A stretch of DNA of 64,000 nt from Paludibacteraceae bacterium (GCA_024399835.1 JAKSNK010000005.1:26706-90705), one strand, 5' to 3'; counted from the stretch's first letter, positions 28,140-38,914 are shown. Numbers and translations: made by a program. The notes: generated by a model not told the origin, from the letters alone.

Positions 28140-28171
28140 CAAAGATACACAAAAAATAACTATTATGCAAA
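28140..28171 (-). promoter_or_regulatory. Sigma-ABfr promoter upstream of the giant surface gene
   Basis: TTTG (28168-28171), 20-bp spacer, TATCTTTG (28140-28147) on the minus strand. It is the only such match between the two surface genes, giving an unusually long leader of about 540 nt that includes the ORF6N relic. Confidence 0.8.
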
Positions 28172-28237
28172 TACTATGGTCATTTTCCAAAGAATCGGCA
28201 ATATAATCTTAAAAATAGTAAGGTTTTTGTTTGGTTA

Positions 28238-28270
28238 AAGAGTAGTCGGAGGGTTAGTCCGACTACTCTT
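28238..28270. terminator. Hairpin after the 1,305-residue surface gene
   Basis: Perfect 13-bp stem AAGAGTAGTCGGA / TCCGACTACTCTT with a 7-base loop, 64 bp after the stop at 28334. No T run follows on either strand, so it may be a stabilising hairpin rather than a classical terminator. Confidence 0.6.
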
Positions 28271-28333
28271 AACAAGCATCCTTGCGGACGATGTACTTAT
28301 TTCAATACATAACCGTTTGTTTCAATACAGAAC

Positions 28334-31300
28334 TTATCTCAATACGGCACCGTTGATGTCGTATTCGATATGGTTCTTTCTGATAACAACGCGGTTGTGA
28401 CGAATGAACTTCTCAACACGGATTGCCTCGAAGACATCCTTCAGACCTACATGCTCAACATCACGAACAATCTTAACAGGAATGAAGTCAGCATAGACGC
28501 TTTCGTCAATCATGAAGAATGCGTGGAAAGAAGACATGTGATATTTACCTTCTGCCTCGTCAGCCACATAATTGAGGACATTGGTTTCACCCAAAGTGAG
28601 GTTGTAAGCATTGCTCAAATCCATCGGACGGAGGTTACCCTCGAAGGAAATAGCACCGGCAATATTGAGGTCACCCTCGCTTGCACCGAATGCAACCTGA
28701 CTGAAAGTAGGATTGATAGTATCCTTAGCCACCTTAATCAAGTACGGTTGACCTGCAGTCATGATACTAACAGGTTTAACATTAATCAGCAAGGTATCTT
28801 CGGAAGCATTCATCATAGAAGTTGACATAGCCACCACTTCGGCGTTCTCGAACGGTGTGCCAACCAAAGAAGGCAACGAGAACGGCAAGCAGATGGTAGT
28901 CCATTCACCAGCGACGAAACTCATATTGAGTGTAACATCACGGACAGCACCTTCTTCGGCAAGTTTCTCAAATATCTCGGTATTGTCAAACGGATCGTCG
29001 TTAAATTCCATTTCGGTCTGTTCCTTAGCAACCTCGGCAAATACATTGTAGGTATTTTCCTCCAAGATAGCCAACATATCGTAGATGTTGCCAACGGTAT
29101 CCAAGCGTGCCAGAGTGGTATCCAACATTTCCTGAAGTTGCTCACTAAGAGGTTCGAAAGCAGACATACCGCTTACGACAGAGTCTTTGGCTTGCTGACG
29201 GAATTCCTCGAAGAGGTCGTCGAACTTGTCTTGTGCATACAGAACGGTATCACCTACCTGTTTAGGCGTTACGCAAGAATCGATATTCTGTTTGGATTCT
29301 TTTTCCAGTTCGTCCAGTTTCTCAGCCCAAGGTGCAGGAACGAAGTCTTGCAACTCGTCATGTCCCTTGATGTCAGCAATCTTTTCGTCGATGTCATTCT
29401 TACCCTCGTTGCGAGCATCCATAAGTTCCTGTTTCTCTTTCTCAACAAGATTGTGGATAGAATCGAGTGCTTCGTTAAGGATTTCGTTCAGCGAATCCAA
29501 GGAAGAGGTCTTGTCCAAACTGTCTTTGTATTGGTCGATGAGTTCTTTGAGTTCGTCAGAGATAGGCAATTCCTGGTAAGGATCTTCGGAGATAACAAGT
29601 TCTTCGGCAACCTTGTCGTCGATTTTCTCTTTATCATCTTCTTTGATACCATCGATAAACTCATCGAGTTTGTCTTTGAGTTCTTCCTCGAGTTCTTTTA
29701 CCTCTTCGATAGATTCAGCATCATTGATTTTCTCTTTGTATTCGTCCAAGATGTCCTGCAAGCTGTCGAGTTGCTCAGCGGGCACTTTGGTGGTGTCACC
29801 AATGAGTTGAGCGCCGAGACTATCTACGAGAGCGAGAGCCGTATCCTGTGCCAATTGGAGGCGTGTACGCTCTACGACTTCAGCGAGGACAACAATCTTG
29901 GCTTCGTGAGAAGCGTTCTTGATGACAACATCAACGGTATCCATACCAAACTCTTGGTCAGCACCGGCGGTATAAGTAAAGACAGAATTAAATACTTTAG
30001 CTTCGCTTGCGTTGGTAGTGATGTCCTCCAAAGCGATGTGAGCGTTATCGCTACTGAGTTTGATAGTATAAGGATCGCAAGTGCTGTAATCCAAATCGAA
30101 CGAACCGCTAACGGTGCTGTCGCGCAAGATATCGTACAGGATGACAGTATCTTGTACAGGTTTGAGGTATGTATTGCGAGACAGAGTAACATGTTTCACA
30201 AACTTGGTAAGTATGCTACTGCCCTTGTCGAAAGTAAATGCAGTAGCATTGGGGTCCAACTCTACAGAATAAGTCTTGGAGTTGCTTTCCAAACCGGTAA
30301 CTTCGGCTACCTGGCTCCAAGCACCGTCAACCTGCTGCCAAACAGTCATTGTCGTGCTGACTTCCATAGCTTGTTTGCGGGCATTGAAGGTCAAAGTACC
30401 TGCAACGCCGTTGCCACCATTAGGAATATTTTGAACACCATAGGTATTAACGGTCATTTCGTCTTGAGCAAATTCGATTTCGTCGATGGTGCAAGGATTT
30501 TCCTCCTCATTAACCATTACCATCATAGAATCCTCAGCAGCGAGGTATTTGTAGTCCTCGTCCTGGTGGAGATACCATTTAGCCAAACCGTTCTTCTCGT
30601 TGGCAGCCCAAATTTGGTTGTCCTCAGGATAGTAGGTAGCATATTCGTCAGCGCCTTCGCCATTGACAACACTATAAGCGGAGTCGGCATTGGACGGAGT
30701 GATGTAAACAAAGATACCGTCATTCCACAACATGTTTGCCATATTGGTAGAATCTCCGTCCATTATGACGATGAACTTATTCTCGTGTTTGCTAACGGTG
30801 AAATAATATTCAATGAATCCTGCGCGCACGAGGGAAGTTTCGGACTGCACAACGGTGAAGTGTGCCTTACCTGCATTGACAGCGATAGCCGTGTTGGATA
30901 TAGGATCAATCTTAACAACAGAATCTACGCCATTGTTGATGGGATCGATTTCCAGCATTTCCAAGTTGAGAACAACAGACATAGGATCCAAGCTCATCAC
31001 ATTGAAAGCGTTGAAGACAGTGTCACCCACCAGCATTGCCTTTTCGTCGAAAAGGATGTCGAAGGTAGGAGTAGCTTTTTTAGCCGTAACAACAATGTCG
31101 CGGTATGCCTCGTTGTATTGGTCACCCTGTACAGACTTGATACGAATGGTGTATTCGCCTAAAGCGGTAGCGAAGAAAGCAGAGTCAACAATGTGTCCTG
31201 CAGTTTTGTCACCGGCAATAATTTCGTAAGCCAATCCATCGCCAACATATTCGTCAATCACATCATAGATGTCAAAGTATATGGGATTGTTAACAGGGTC

Positions 31301-32251
31301 AACAGAAACCTCTACGGTATCCAGATGGTCCTCCTTGAGAATGAGAGTAGGATCAGCACGCTTTACATTGACAACCAACGGGTTGCTGTAAGCAGATTTC
31401 TCGTGGCAAGATTTAGAATCATCGCTATGATCTTTGAGTTCGTCAACATAGGAATATACCATGTAGGTACCTGCTTTTTGTGCGAAGAAGTCCGTACCGT
31501 TAAGGAGTTCGCCACCTTCAGAAGCAGCATATTTGAGGGTGTAGTGCGAACCCTTGTTCTCAAAGAAAGGCACAACATTGAGCGTTTGAGGATTCTCGGG
31601 ATCGAGCGTAACATCAATGGTCTGCTCGGTGCCAATCATACCGGGAGCATTGGGGATAATCTGGTATGTTACCACAATGCTCTTAATCAGCAACATACTA
31701 TTGGTTCCCGAGGAAGGAGTATGAGTACGGTATGCACACATAGGAATCACCACCGTGTCAGCCGCATTACCCGTTACATTGCTTGTAACGGTTGTGTAGC
31801 CACCCGGCTCAGTATTAAACGAAGTGCTACCCACCTTGACTTGCGTACCTCCATTTAAGGAAACCCAGCAATCGTGCCAAGCAATAGCATTGTACATCTT
31901 AGCAGCGATAGCGATTTTTGTAACCTTAACTTTTACATCCTTGTCGGCGATAACGGTAAAAGTGTAGTCTTTGTACTCTTCATACGCATAGCCGCAGTCC
32001 AACACGGTAACATCCGGCTCAAACATACTCCCTGCTTTGGAGGTCTTAATTTCATTCGCCGTTGTGCCATGCTCACCATTGACACCACGGAAAAAGATTT
32101 TGGAATGGTTCATAGTGCCAATCATGACACCATCCTCAATGTGAGACAAATCCTGGTTTTTCAATGTATTGACATTCGCCGATACATTCATGCCAACTGC
32201 ACCAATCAACAATGCAGCAAACACACACAAACTTTTTGTAAATTTTTTCAT
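28334..32251 (-). CDS. Large secreted protein with Ig-like and long acidic helical regions
   Basis: 1,305 residues with a signal peptide (cut near VSA/N). The N-terminal part has a beta domain with the FTVIADKDVKVKVTKIAIA segment. Ig-like MBG domains follow (near 220-560, e.g. ATPTFDILFDEKAML). From about 795 to 1097 it turns into a long acidic helical or coiled-coil region (EEVKELEEELKDKLDEFIDG), unusual inside such proteins. The C-terminal domain has AGEWTTICLPFSLP, common in Bacteroidales surface proteins, and the tail is VVIRKNHIEYDINGAVLR. Ligand unknown. Its promoter is 112 bp upstream, flanked by a 21-bp operator-like repeat and the AraC-type regulator gene. Confidence 0.75.
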   Translation of the reverse strand: MKKFTKSLCVFAALLIGAVGMNVSANVNTLKNQDLSHIEDGVMIGTMNHSKIFFRGVNGEHGTTANEIKTSKAGSMFEPDVTVLDCGYAYEEYKDYTFTVIADKDVKVKVTKIAIAAKMYNAIAWHDCWVSLNGGTQVKVGSTSFNTEPGGYTTVTSNVTGNAADTVVIPMCAYRTHTPSSGTNSMLLIKSIVVTYQIIPNAPGMIGTEQTIDVTLDPENPQTLNVVPFFENKGSHYTLKYAASEGGELLNGTDFFAQKAGTYMVYSYVDELKDHSDDSKSCHEKSAYSNPLVVNVKRADPTLILKEDHLDTVEVSVDPVNNPIYFDIYDVIDEYVGDGLAYEIIAGDKTAGHIVDSAFFATALGEYTIRIKSVQGDQYNEAYRDIVVTAKKATPTFDILFDEKAMLVGDTVFNAFNVMSLDPMSVVLNLEMLEIDPINNGVDSVVKIDPISNTAIAVNAGKAHFTVVQSETSLVRAGFIEYYFTVSKHENKFIVIMDGDSTNMANMLWNDGIFVYITPSNADSAYSVVNGEGADEYATYYPEDNQIWAANEKNGLAKWYLHQDEDYKYLAAEDSMMVMVNEEENPCTIDEIEFAQDEMTVNTYGVQNIPNGGNGVAGTLTFNARKQAMEVSTTMTVWQQVDGAWSQVAEVTGLESNSKTYSVELDPNATAFTFDKGSSILTKFVKHVTLSRNTYLKPVQDTVILYDILRDSTVSGSFDLDYSTCDPYTIKLSSDNAHIALEDITTNASEAKVFNSVFTYTAGADQEFGMDTVDVVIKNASHEAKIVVLAEVVERTRLQLAQDTALALVDSLGAQLIGDTTKVPAEQLDSLQDILDEYKEKINDAESIEEVKELEEELKDKLDEFIDGIKEDDKEKIDDKVAEELVISEDPYQELPISDELKELIDQYKDSLDKTSSLDSLNEILNEALDSIHNLVEKEKQELMDARNEGKNDIDEKIADIKGHDELQDFVPAPWAEKLDELEKESKQNIDSCVTPKQVGDTVLYAQDKFDDLFEEFRQQAKDSVVSGMSAFEPLSEQLQEMLDTTLARLDTVGNIYDMLAILEENTYNVFAEVAKEQTEMEFNDDPFDNTEIFEKLAEEGAVRDVTLNMSFVAGEWTTICLPFSLPSLVGTPFENAEVVAMSTSMMNASEDTLLINVKPVSIMTAGQPYLIKVAKDTINPTFSQVAFGASEGDLNIAGAISFEGNLRPMDLSNAYNLTLGETNVLNYVADEAEGKYHMSSFHAFFMIDESVYADFIPVKIVRDVEHVGLKDVFEAIRVEKFIRHNRVVIRKNHIEYDINGAVLR

Positions 32252-32362
32252 TTGTTTTTTTGTTTTTTGGTTTTTAAGTTAAACTTGATTTTTGTCAGTA
32301 AACATAATCGGTATGTTTAGTTTTCGTATATATTGTTACACAATAAACCACAAAATGGAACA

Positions 32363-32393
32363 CAAAGATACAACAAAAAAACGACATACGCAA
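32363..32393 (-). promoter_or_regulatory. Sigma-ABfr promoter of the 1,305-residue surface gene
   Basis: TTG (32391-32393), 20-bp spacer, TATCTTTG (32363-32370) on the minus strand; leader about 105 nt. A GCATATATGC palindrome (32394-32403) abuts the -33 element. Confidence 0.85.
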
Positions 32394-32418
32394 GCATATA
32401 TGCGTACATTAGGACATT

Positions 32419-32460
32419 TTTTGCCAAAAAGTCAAATAGTTTTGTCAAAAAGTCAAATAG
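32419..32460. promoter_or_regulatory. Two tandem 21-bp repeats, probable AraC-type operator
   Basis: TTTTGCCAAAAAGTCAAATAG at 32419-32439 and TTTTGTCAAAAAGTCAAATAG at 32440-32460: 20 of 21 bases identical and exactly two helical turns apart. They lie 26 bp upstream of the -33 element of the surface-gene promoter and next to the 3' end of an AraC-type regulator gene. Direct repeats spaced by 21 bp are typical AraC-family sites. Binding is inferred. Confidence 0.65.
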
Positions 32461-32482
32461 GCGCCTTATTTAATGCGAAATT

Positions 32483-33670
32483 CTACCCCCCCCCATACTG
32501 GCTTGGAAGGCAGTCTTTGACACGCTTGAAAGCACGGAGAAAAGTTTCCTGACTACGGAAGCCGCAGGCGGTAGCAATCTCTCCCAACGAGAAGGAAGAC
32601 GATTGATTCTCCATCAAGGAAACGGCATAGTCGATACGGAACCGATTGATGTATGTATGGAAGTTAACCTCTTTGGCAGTCATGTATTTGCTGAAGTATG
32701 TGCGGTTGGTACCCAACGCCCTAACCACGGCTTCCCGAGAGAGGTCAGGGTCGGTGAAGAGTTTCTCCTCAACCATGAGGCGATTTAACTTGACTTCGAT
32801 GTCGTCAAAAATGGGTTTCAACGCTTCATTTTCGTCCTTTTCATCGGGAGAAGTCGTCTCCGGCTCGAGGCGTTCAAACCGGCTCTTTTCGTCTTCGTCC
32901 CATGTGATTTGTTCCTGTCTATCCGCATGCCAAGCGATATAAACGGCTATGACAAGTGAGAAGACGCGTTCCACAATAAGCATCCACGGCTTGTAGTCGC
33001 TTCGCATGTATGTAAAAGCCACCACGACGAAGTAAGCCACCAACAGCAGCGCAAGGTAACCCAACCAATGGAACTCCCTATACTCCACACTGGAATAATG
33101 CTGCTCCAACTCGCGTTTGAAAATCCAATCATGCTTGATAAACACATACAACATGACGCAGATATAAGTCAGCCAATAGAACCGCGCAATAGGCAAGGTA
33201 ACCAACGAAATATCCCATCCATATCCCCCCTCTATCAAACCGTGAATGACCGTATAAATCAGCAAGACGACAGGGAAAATGACAGACCACAAGATATGAT
33301 AGACTCTAACCGGCGCCAATCCCTGGAAAAGGGTATACATGAAGATAGTCAAAGCAGGAATCAGCAGAATCTCCTCAAACTGCTCCATACAAGCGAATAA
33401 ATACGGCATCCCCTCCCAAAGTTCTCCTGTTTCAATAAAACTACCATATTGCGGCAAATAAAAGAACACGAACAGATATTCCAGTCCTCTAACCAAAATG
33501 ACCATTCCACCCATCTTACGCACTCTCGTTGCCGGAGTGAACCCCGGAAGGGCGTGTACCGGAACTTTGGAAAAGAGCAGGTAGATTCCTATCATCAGGA
33601 TAGCCGACGTGAGCATACCATAGATAAACCAGTTCGCCAATAAAAAACTACTGTTCAGATAAGTTGCCAT
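32483..33670 (-). CDS. Membrane-anchored AraC-family regulator
   Basis: 395 residues. About seven hydrophobic segments fill residues 1-250 (ANWFIYGMLTSAILMIGIYL, WLGYLALLLVAYFVVVAF). A linker and a C-terminal AraC helix-turn-helix domain follow (TNRTYFSKYMTAKEVNFHTY, FSLGEIATACGFRSQETFLR). This layout fits a sensor embedded in the inner membrane with a cytosolic DNA-binding domain. It ends in Gly-Gly-Gly from a run of nine G bases directly before the stop. It follows the AsmA-like gene by 10 bp. The likely target, from position, is the surface gene just downstream through the 21-bp repeats. Confidence 0.88.
   Translation of the reverse strand: MATYLNSSFLLANWFIYGMLTSAILMIGIYLLFSKVPVHALPGFTPATRVRKMGGMVILVRGLEYLFVFFYLPQYGSFIETGELWEGMPYLFACMEQFEEILLIPALTIFMYTLFQGLAPVRVYHILWSVIFPVVLLIYTVIHGLIEGGYGWDISLVTLPIARFYWLTYICVMLYVFIKHDWIFKRELEQHYSSVEYREFHWLGYLALLLVAYFVVVAFTYMRSDYKPWMLIVERVFSLVIAVYIAWHADRQEQITWDEDEKSRFERLEPETTSPDEKDENEALKPIFDDIEVKLNRLMVEEKLFTDPDLSREAVVRALGTNRTYFSKYMTAKEVNFHTYINRFRIDYAVSLMENQSSSFSLGEIATACGFRSQETFLRAFKRVKDCLPSQYGGG
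32486..32494. repeat. Nine-base C/G homopolymer at the regulator 3' end
   Basis: C9 on the plus strand (G9 in the coding sense), ending at the TAG stop. Slippage by one base would replace the stop with a short different tail. Confidence 0.95.
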
Positions 33671-33680
33671 ATATGTGTAT

Positions 33681-35885
33681 TTAGTTCTTTTTTACCCTGT
33701 TATGAATGAATAGTCCCGGCAGAAGCGTTTCCACGCTACCGTTGATGACCGGTCCGACAAAGAAGAGTGCCGGAGTGGACCAGACATCGTTTTTCCAAGT
33801 TATCCGATACGACAAAGGTGCCTGTCCCGGTCGTGCAGGATTGCGCTTGTTGACCAGCGTTTTGCCCACGCTATTGATAAGACCGCTGAGGTTGCCGACC
33901 ACGGTAAAAGGCGAGTCATTTTCGCGGAAAGCGCGTATATCGAGGTTGTCGTACTCCATGCAGAAAGTGCCTTCCGCCACCAACTTATCGCCATGGTAAT
34001 CAGCCGTAAGGCGACTGATGTCGCAGCCAATCTTCATGCCCACCAGCGGATAGACCATGCCGTCCAAGAAATGGAGGTCAAGGTTCTGTGCCCGCAAGGC
34101 AATACGCCAGTCGCACGAAGGGTTGACCGTCATGTCAAAGCGGGCATCGGCAGAGCCCTTGCCGACACGGCAACGGGCAAGGACATGAATGGTGGAATTG
34201 GGGATAGCCGTGACATTATTGACCGTCAACGAGGTATATCCCAAGTTCATAACGCCTACGCTCTTTTCCGTGAGAGCCGTCTCGACATGAATGGAGTGTA
34301 CCTTGGCATTCACGCGATGTATGACGAAAGGATAAGTGAGGTTGACGAGTGCCGCCTGCGGCAACTGATAGGGCTGCTTGGGCTGAAAACGCGAGTCCCT
34401 AAACACCTTGAGCGACTGCACATCGGCATACAAAGTATCCAAAAAGAAACCCTGTTCAAGAGAAAACGCCTCCTTGACGATGTTCTTGGACGAAGTGTGT
34501 ATATTGTTAACCGTCAAGTCTATCCACGAAGCAGGTATATCGCCCATCCGGTGCGCCAAGTCCCACTTGGAAGGCAAGTGGCGTATGCGCGTTTTGCCCA
34601 TCGAGAAAGAGCCGCCGTTGTCGTAACGGATATCCGACGCCACGACCGACAAAAGCGAATCAGGCGTGACAATCTCCGCACGCCGAAGAGCAAAGCTATA
34701 GACGGAATCGTTGTAGTGATAAGGAATCTCGTCAATCAGACTATACCCCACTCCACAAAAAACAAACGACACACTATCCGTGTGCAGGCAGAAAGCCGTG
34801 GTGGAAGACTGCACATCCATCTCGGCATTATGAATAAAAATCGTATCGACCACCAAGCCCGTAATGAACTCCAAGGCAGCGGACATATTCGCCTGCTGCA
34901 GTTTGTCGTTAATTTGCGCCATTTCCTCCTGCGTGGTATGCCTGCGGCGAGACGATGCAGCGTCCTTGTTCTCGTCGATACACATAGTGGCATAAGGGCT
35001 GTCGAAATGGATGTCACGGATGTCCATCTGCTTGACCGTATTGAACTTGGCGACATCAAACCCTCCGACACGAATCTTCCTAACCCCCGCATCGATATAC
35101 TCGGTGCCCAAACTGTCCAATTGGGAGTGAATCTGCACATTGGCAATCTCCAAGCCCCCCTGCGGCTGCGCCCGTACCGTATCTACCGACAAGGACAAAT
35201 GCGCGTCGGGGATATACATGTCAACATCACGGAAGAGGAAATGGAAAACCGAGTCGTTGTAATGCGGCAGGCGGTCACGGATATTGTAACCCAAGTCGTA
35301 AATACTTACCGTACACTCGGGCACGGAAAGGCGAAAAGAATCGTTATAAGCAGAAGCATCAATCGAAGCCCCGTCAATCGTGATACGGTGGACAACCGCG
35401 TCGTCAATAAAAATACGCGCAATGGAAAGTATATCTTCCAGCCGTTGCTTACGCTGTTCGCGCACAATCGAATCCAACTGTTGCCCCTCAGCCCTCTCCA
35501 ACGAATGGAAGAAACGCGTGGTAATATGCGGTTGCGTAATCGTCAGCCCCTTAAGATGCAACTGGCGGCGAATCAACCAATCGTAGTAATTGATACCGTC
35601 CAAAGAGAGTTGCTCCACCCGTGCCTGCAAGACCGTGTGCGTAGCCGTATCCGAGAAAGGAAGAGTGTCGGAACAGAAATATACATCACGGATAAACGCT
35701 TCGCCCGTAAAAGCCGAGACATCTATCTCACCATAAGAAATACGGAGCGAATCCGCCGTGGCGATGTTCTGATCCAACTGCCTGTGTACCAGCACTTCGA
35801 GCCAACGATTGGTGAGCGCCACAACAAGGACTGCCAGCAAAACAACCGAGGCAACCGTAATCGCTATTTTGTATGGTTTTTTCAT
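33681..35885 (-). CDS. AsmA-like envelope protein
   Basis: 734 residues. A single N-terminal membrane anchor (MKKPYKIAITVASVVLLAVLVV) precedes a long beta-rich region. Two related units are visible, each with HYNDSVFHF or HYNDSVYSF followed by PDAHLSLSV or PDSLLSVVA, like repeats of AsmA/TamB-type lipid-bridge proteins. The C-terminal part (LTADYHGDKLVAEGTFCMEY) fits AsmA. The start is the ATG at 35885; an earlier in-frame ATG at 35939 would overlap the promoter. It is the first gene of the transcript that includes the AraC-type regulator. A role in outer-membrane lipid homeostasis is inferred. Confidence 0.7.
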   Translation of the reverse strand: MKKPYKIAITVASVVLLAVLVVALTNRWLEVLVHRQLDQNIATADSLRISYGEIDVSAFTGEAFIRDVYFCSDTLPFSDTATHTVLQARVEQLSLDGINYYDWLIRRQLHLKGLTITQPHITTRFFHSLERAEGQQLDSIVREQRKQRLEDILSIARIFIDDAVVHRITIDGASIDASAYNDSFRLSVPECTVSIYDLGYNIRDRLPHYNDSVFHFLFRDVDMYIPDAHLSLSVDTVRAQPQGGLEIANVQIHSQLDSLGTEYIDAGVRKIRVGGFDVAKFNTVKQMDIRDIHFDSPYATMCIDENKDAASSRRRHTTQEEMAQINDKLQQANMSAALEFITGLVVDTIFIHNAEMDVQSSTTAFCLHTDSVSFVFCGVGYSLIDEIPYHYNDSVYSFALRRAEIVTPDSLLSVVASDIRYDNGGSFSMGKTRIRHLPSKWDLAHRMGDIPASWIDLTVNNIHTSSKNIVKEAFSLEQGFFLDTLYADVQSLKVFRDSRFQPKQPYQLPQAALVNLTYPFVIHRVNAKVHSIHVETALTEKSVGVMNLGYTSLTVNNVTAIPNSTIHVLARCRVGKGSADARFDMTVNPSCDWRIALRAQNLDLHFLDGMVYPLVGMKIGCDISRLTADYHGDKLVAEGTFCMEYDNLDIRAFRENDSPFTVVGNLSGLINSVGKTLVNKRNPARPGQAPLSYRITWKNDVWSTPALFFVGPVINGSVETLLPGLFIHNRVKKN

Positions 35886-35928
35886 AGGACAGACGCGATG
35901 GAGAGTACGCCGATGCAAGATTTCGGTG

Positions 35929-35960
35929 CAAAGGTACAAAGAATTTTTGGAATACGCAAA
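35929..35960 (-). promoter_or_regulatory. Sigma-ABfr promoter for the AsmA-like/AraC operon
   Basis: TTTG (35957-35960), 20-bp spacer, TACCTTTG (35929-35936) on the minus strand; leader about 36 nt. The sequence TTTGGAATACGC occurs just upstream as well. Confidence 0.9.
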
Positions 35961-35975
35961 TAAAAGTTTGGAATA

Positions 35976-36125
35976 CGCGATAAAAATATATGTCTTTTCG
36001 GGCAGAATAGATATATTATCTATGTTTATGGCACACTATCGGGCGATGGGTGCTTGCACACAATAGACCGAGAGAGAGACATAACAAGGGCATAGCCCTG
36101 CCCGAAAAGACATATATTTATCGCG
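35976..36125. mobile_element. 150-bp element with 28-30 bp inverted ends (MITE-like)
   Basis: Left end 35976-36005 begins CGCGATAAAAATATATG and ends TTTTCGGGCAG; right end 36098-36125 is its reverse complement apart from a 2-base gap. The 92-bp centre has no open frame of note. No clear target duplication is seen. It could be a MITE or a long structured RNA. Confidence 0.6.
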
Positions 36126-36202
36126 CATTTTAATAAACACTAAACAGCGCATTGGGGGGAATGCCGCAATCAGCGGCAGGCGGAGTCCCAATACGCAAAG
36201 CA

Positions 36203-36251
36203 GTTTAGAGGACGGCACAGAGTGCCTACAGGTTAGAGGATCGCTGCGCTA
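36203..36251. repeat. AGAGGAC palindromic modules, intergenic copy 1
   Basis: Two modules: GTTTAGAGGAC + GGCACAGAGTGCC + TACAG, then GTTAGAGGA + TCGCTGCGC + TA. Same architecture as the repeat inside ribD. Confidence 0.75.
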
Positions 36252-36310
36252 ATGAAGATGGAGTATGGAAGATGGATGGCGTCAGCATCAAATTTATATA
36301 ATCAACCATT

Positions 36311-36343
36311 TATGTACCGTATATGTACCGTATATGTACCGTA
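36311..36343. repeat. 11-bp tandem array (TATGTACCGTA x3)
   Basis: Three perfect consecutive units, 33 bp in total. Same unit length as arrays at 11232 and 17571, but a different sequence. Confidence 0.95.
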
Positions 36344-36558
36344 AAAGACACGGAGAGAGAATACAAATCTAATATAAATAAATAACAAATAATAAGCATT
36401 GAATTGGCGCGGATGGAATAGAGGGAGGGAAATTGGGGAATGGAGAATTGGGGAATTAGTGGGAGAGAGACGAGTTTTCGAGGCGTCGAAGTATCGAGAT
36501 GGCGAGAAAAGCGAGCGACGGGTATTGAACACCTTGAGCGAGTTGAGTGTTTCTATGA

Positions 36559-36595
36559 ATTTAGAGGACGCTGCGCTACAGTTTAGAGGACGGCA
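36559..36595. repeat. AGAGGAC palindromic modules, intergenic copy 2
   Basis: ATTTAGAGGAC + GCTGCGC + TACAG followed directly by GTTTAGAGGACGGCA, the start of another module that then breaks off. Confidence 0.75.
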
Positions 36596-36649
36596 GAAAA
36601 AGAAAAATGCGGGTTTGGAGGGAAAAAAGAGATTTTGTGGCGAAAATAC

Positions 36650-36680
36650 TTGCATAATTCATTTTTTTGTTGTATATTTG
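36650..36680 (+). promoter_or_regulatory. Sigma-ABfr promoter for gyrB
   Basis: TTG 36650-36652, 20-bp spacer, TATATTTG 36673-36680. Leader about 197 nt, containing GCGCAAGCGCGCGCG and the 8-bp array. Confidence 0.8.
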
Positions 36681-36800
36681 CAGAGTTTTTATGCGCAAGC
36701 GCGCGCGTGATTCATGACACAAGGGAGTTGGGGACAAATAATAAACAATAAATAATAAATAATAAAGCATTGAACCGGCGCTGAGGGGAAGAGAGAGGAA

Positions 36801-38914
<2,114 letters not shown>

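Larger units (their letters stand above)
27595..28333. other. Intergenic region before the giant surface gene
   Basis: No intact gene. It contains the duplicated leader, the ORF6N relic, a short open frame starting at 27726 on the minus strand (MTNFNLVKSL...) whose upstream bases copy those of the giant gene start, a minus promoter at 28140-28171, and a hairpin at 28238-28270. Confidence 0.75.

Noticed and set aside
27993-28238. 81-codon plus-strand frame in the leader region
   Set aside because: Cys/Arg-rich low-quality translation that crosses the promoter on the other strand.
29138-31162. 674-codon open frame on the plus strand opposite the 1,305-residue secreted protein
   Set aside because: It is a shadow of the minus-strand gene, which has a signal peptide, recognisable domains and a promoter. 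The antisense product has no recognisable motif.
32292-32552. Small plus-strand frame across the promoter region before the AraC-type regulator
   Set aside because: Covers the operator repeats, the promoter and the G9 tract of the opposite gene; no start signal or motif.
33993-35963. 656-codon open frame on the plus strand opposite the AsmA-like gene
   Set aside because: Highly basic, domain-free translation; the opposite strand has a membrane anchor, AsmA-like repeats and a perfect promoter.
35976-36125. Inverted-repeat element as a complete insertion sequence
   Set aside because: Only 150 bp and no transposase frame; no target duplication visible.
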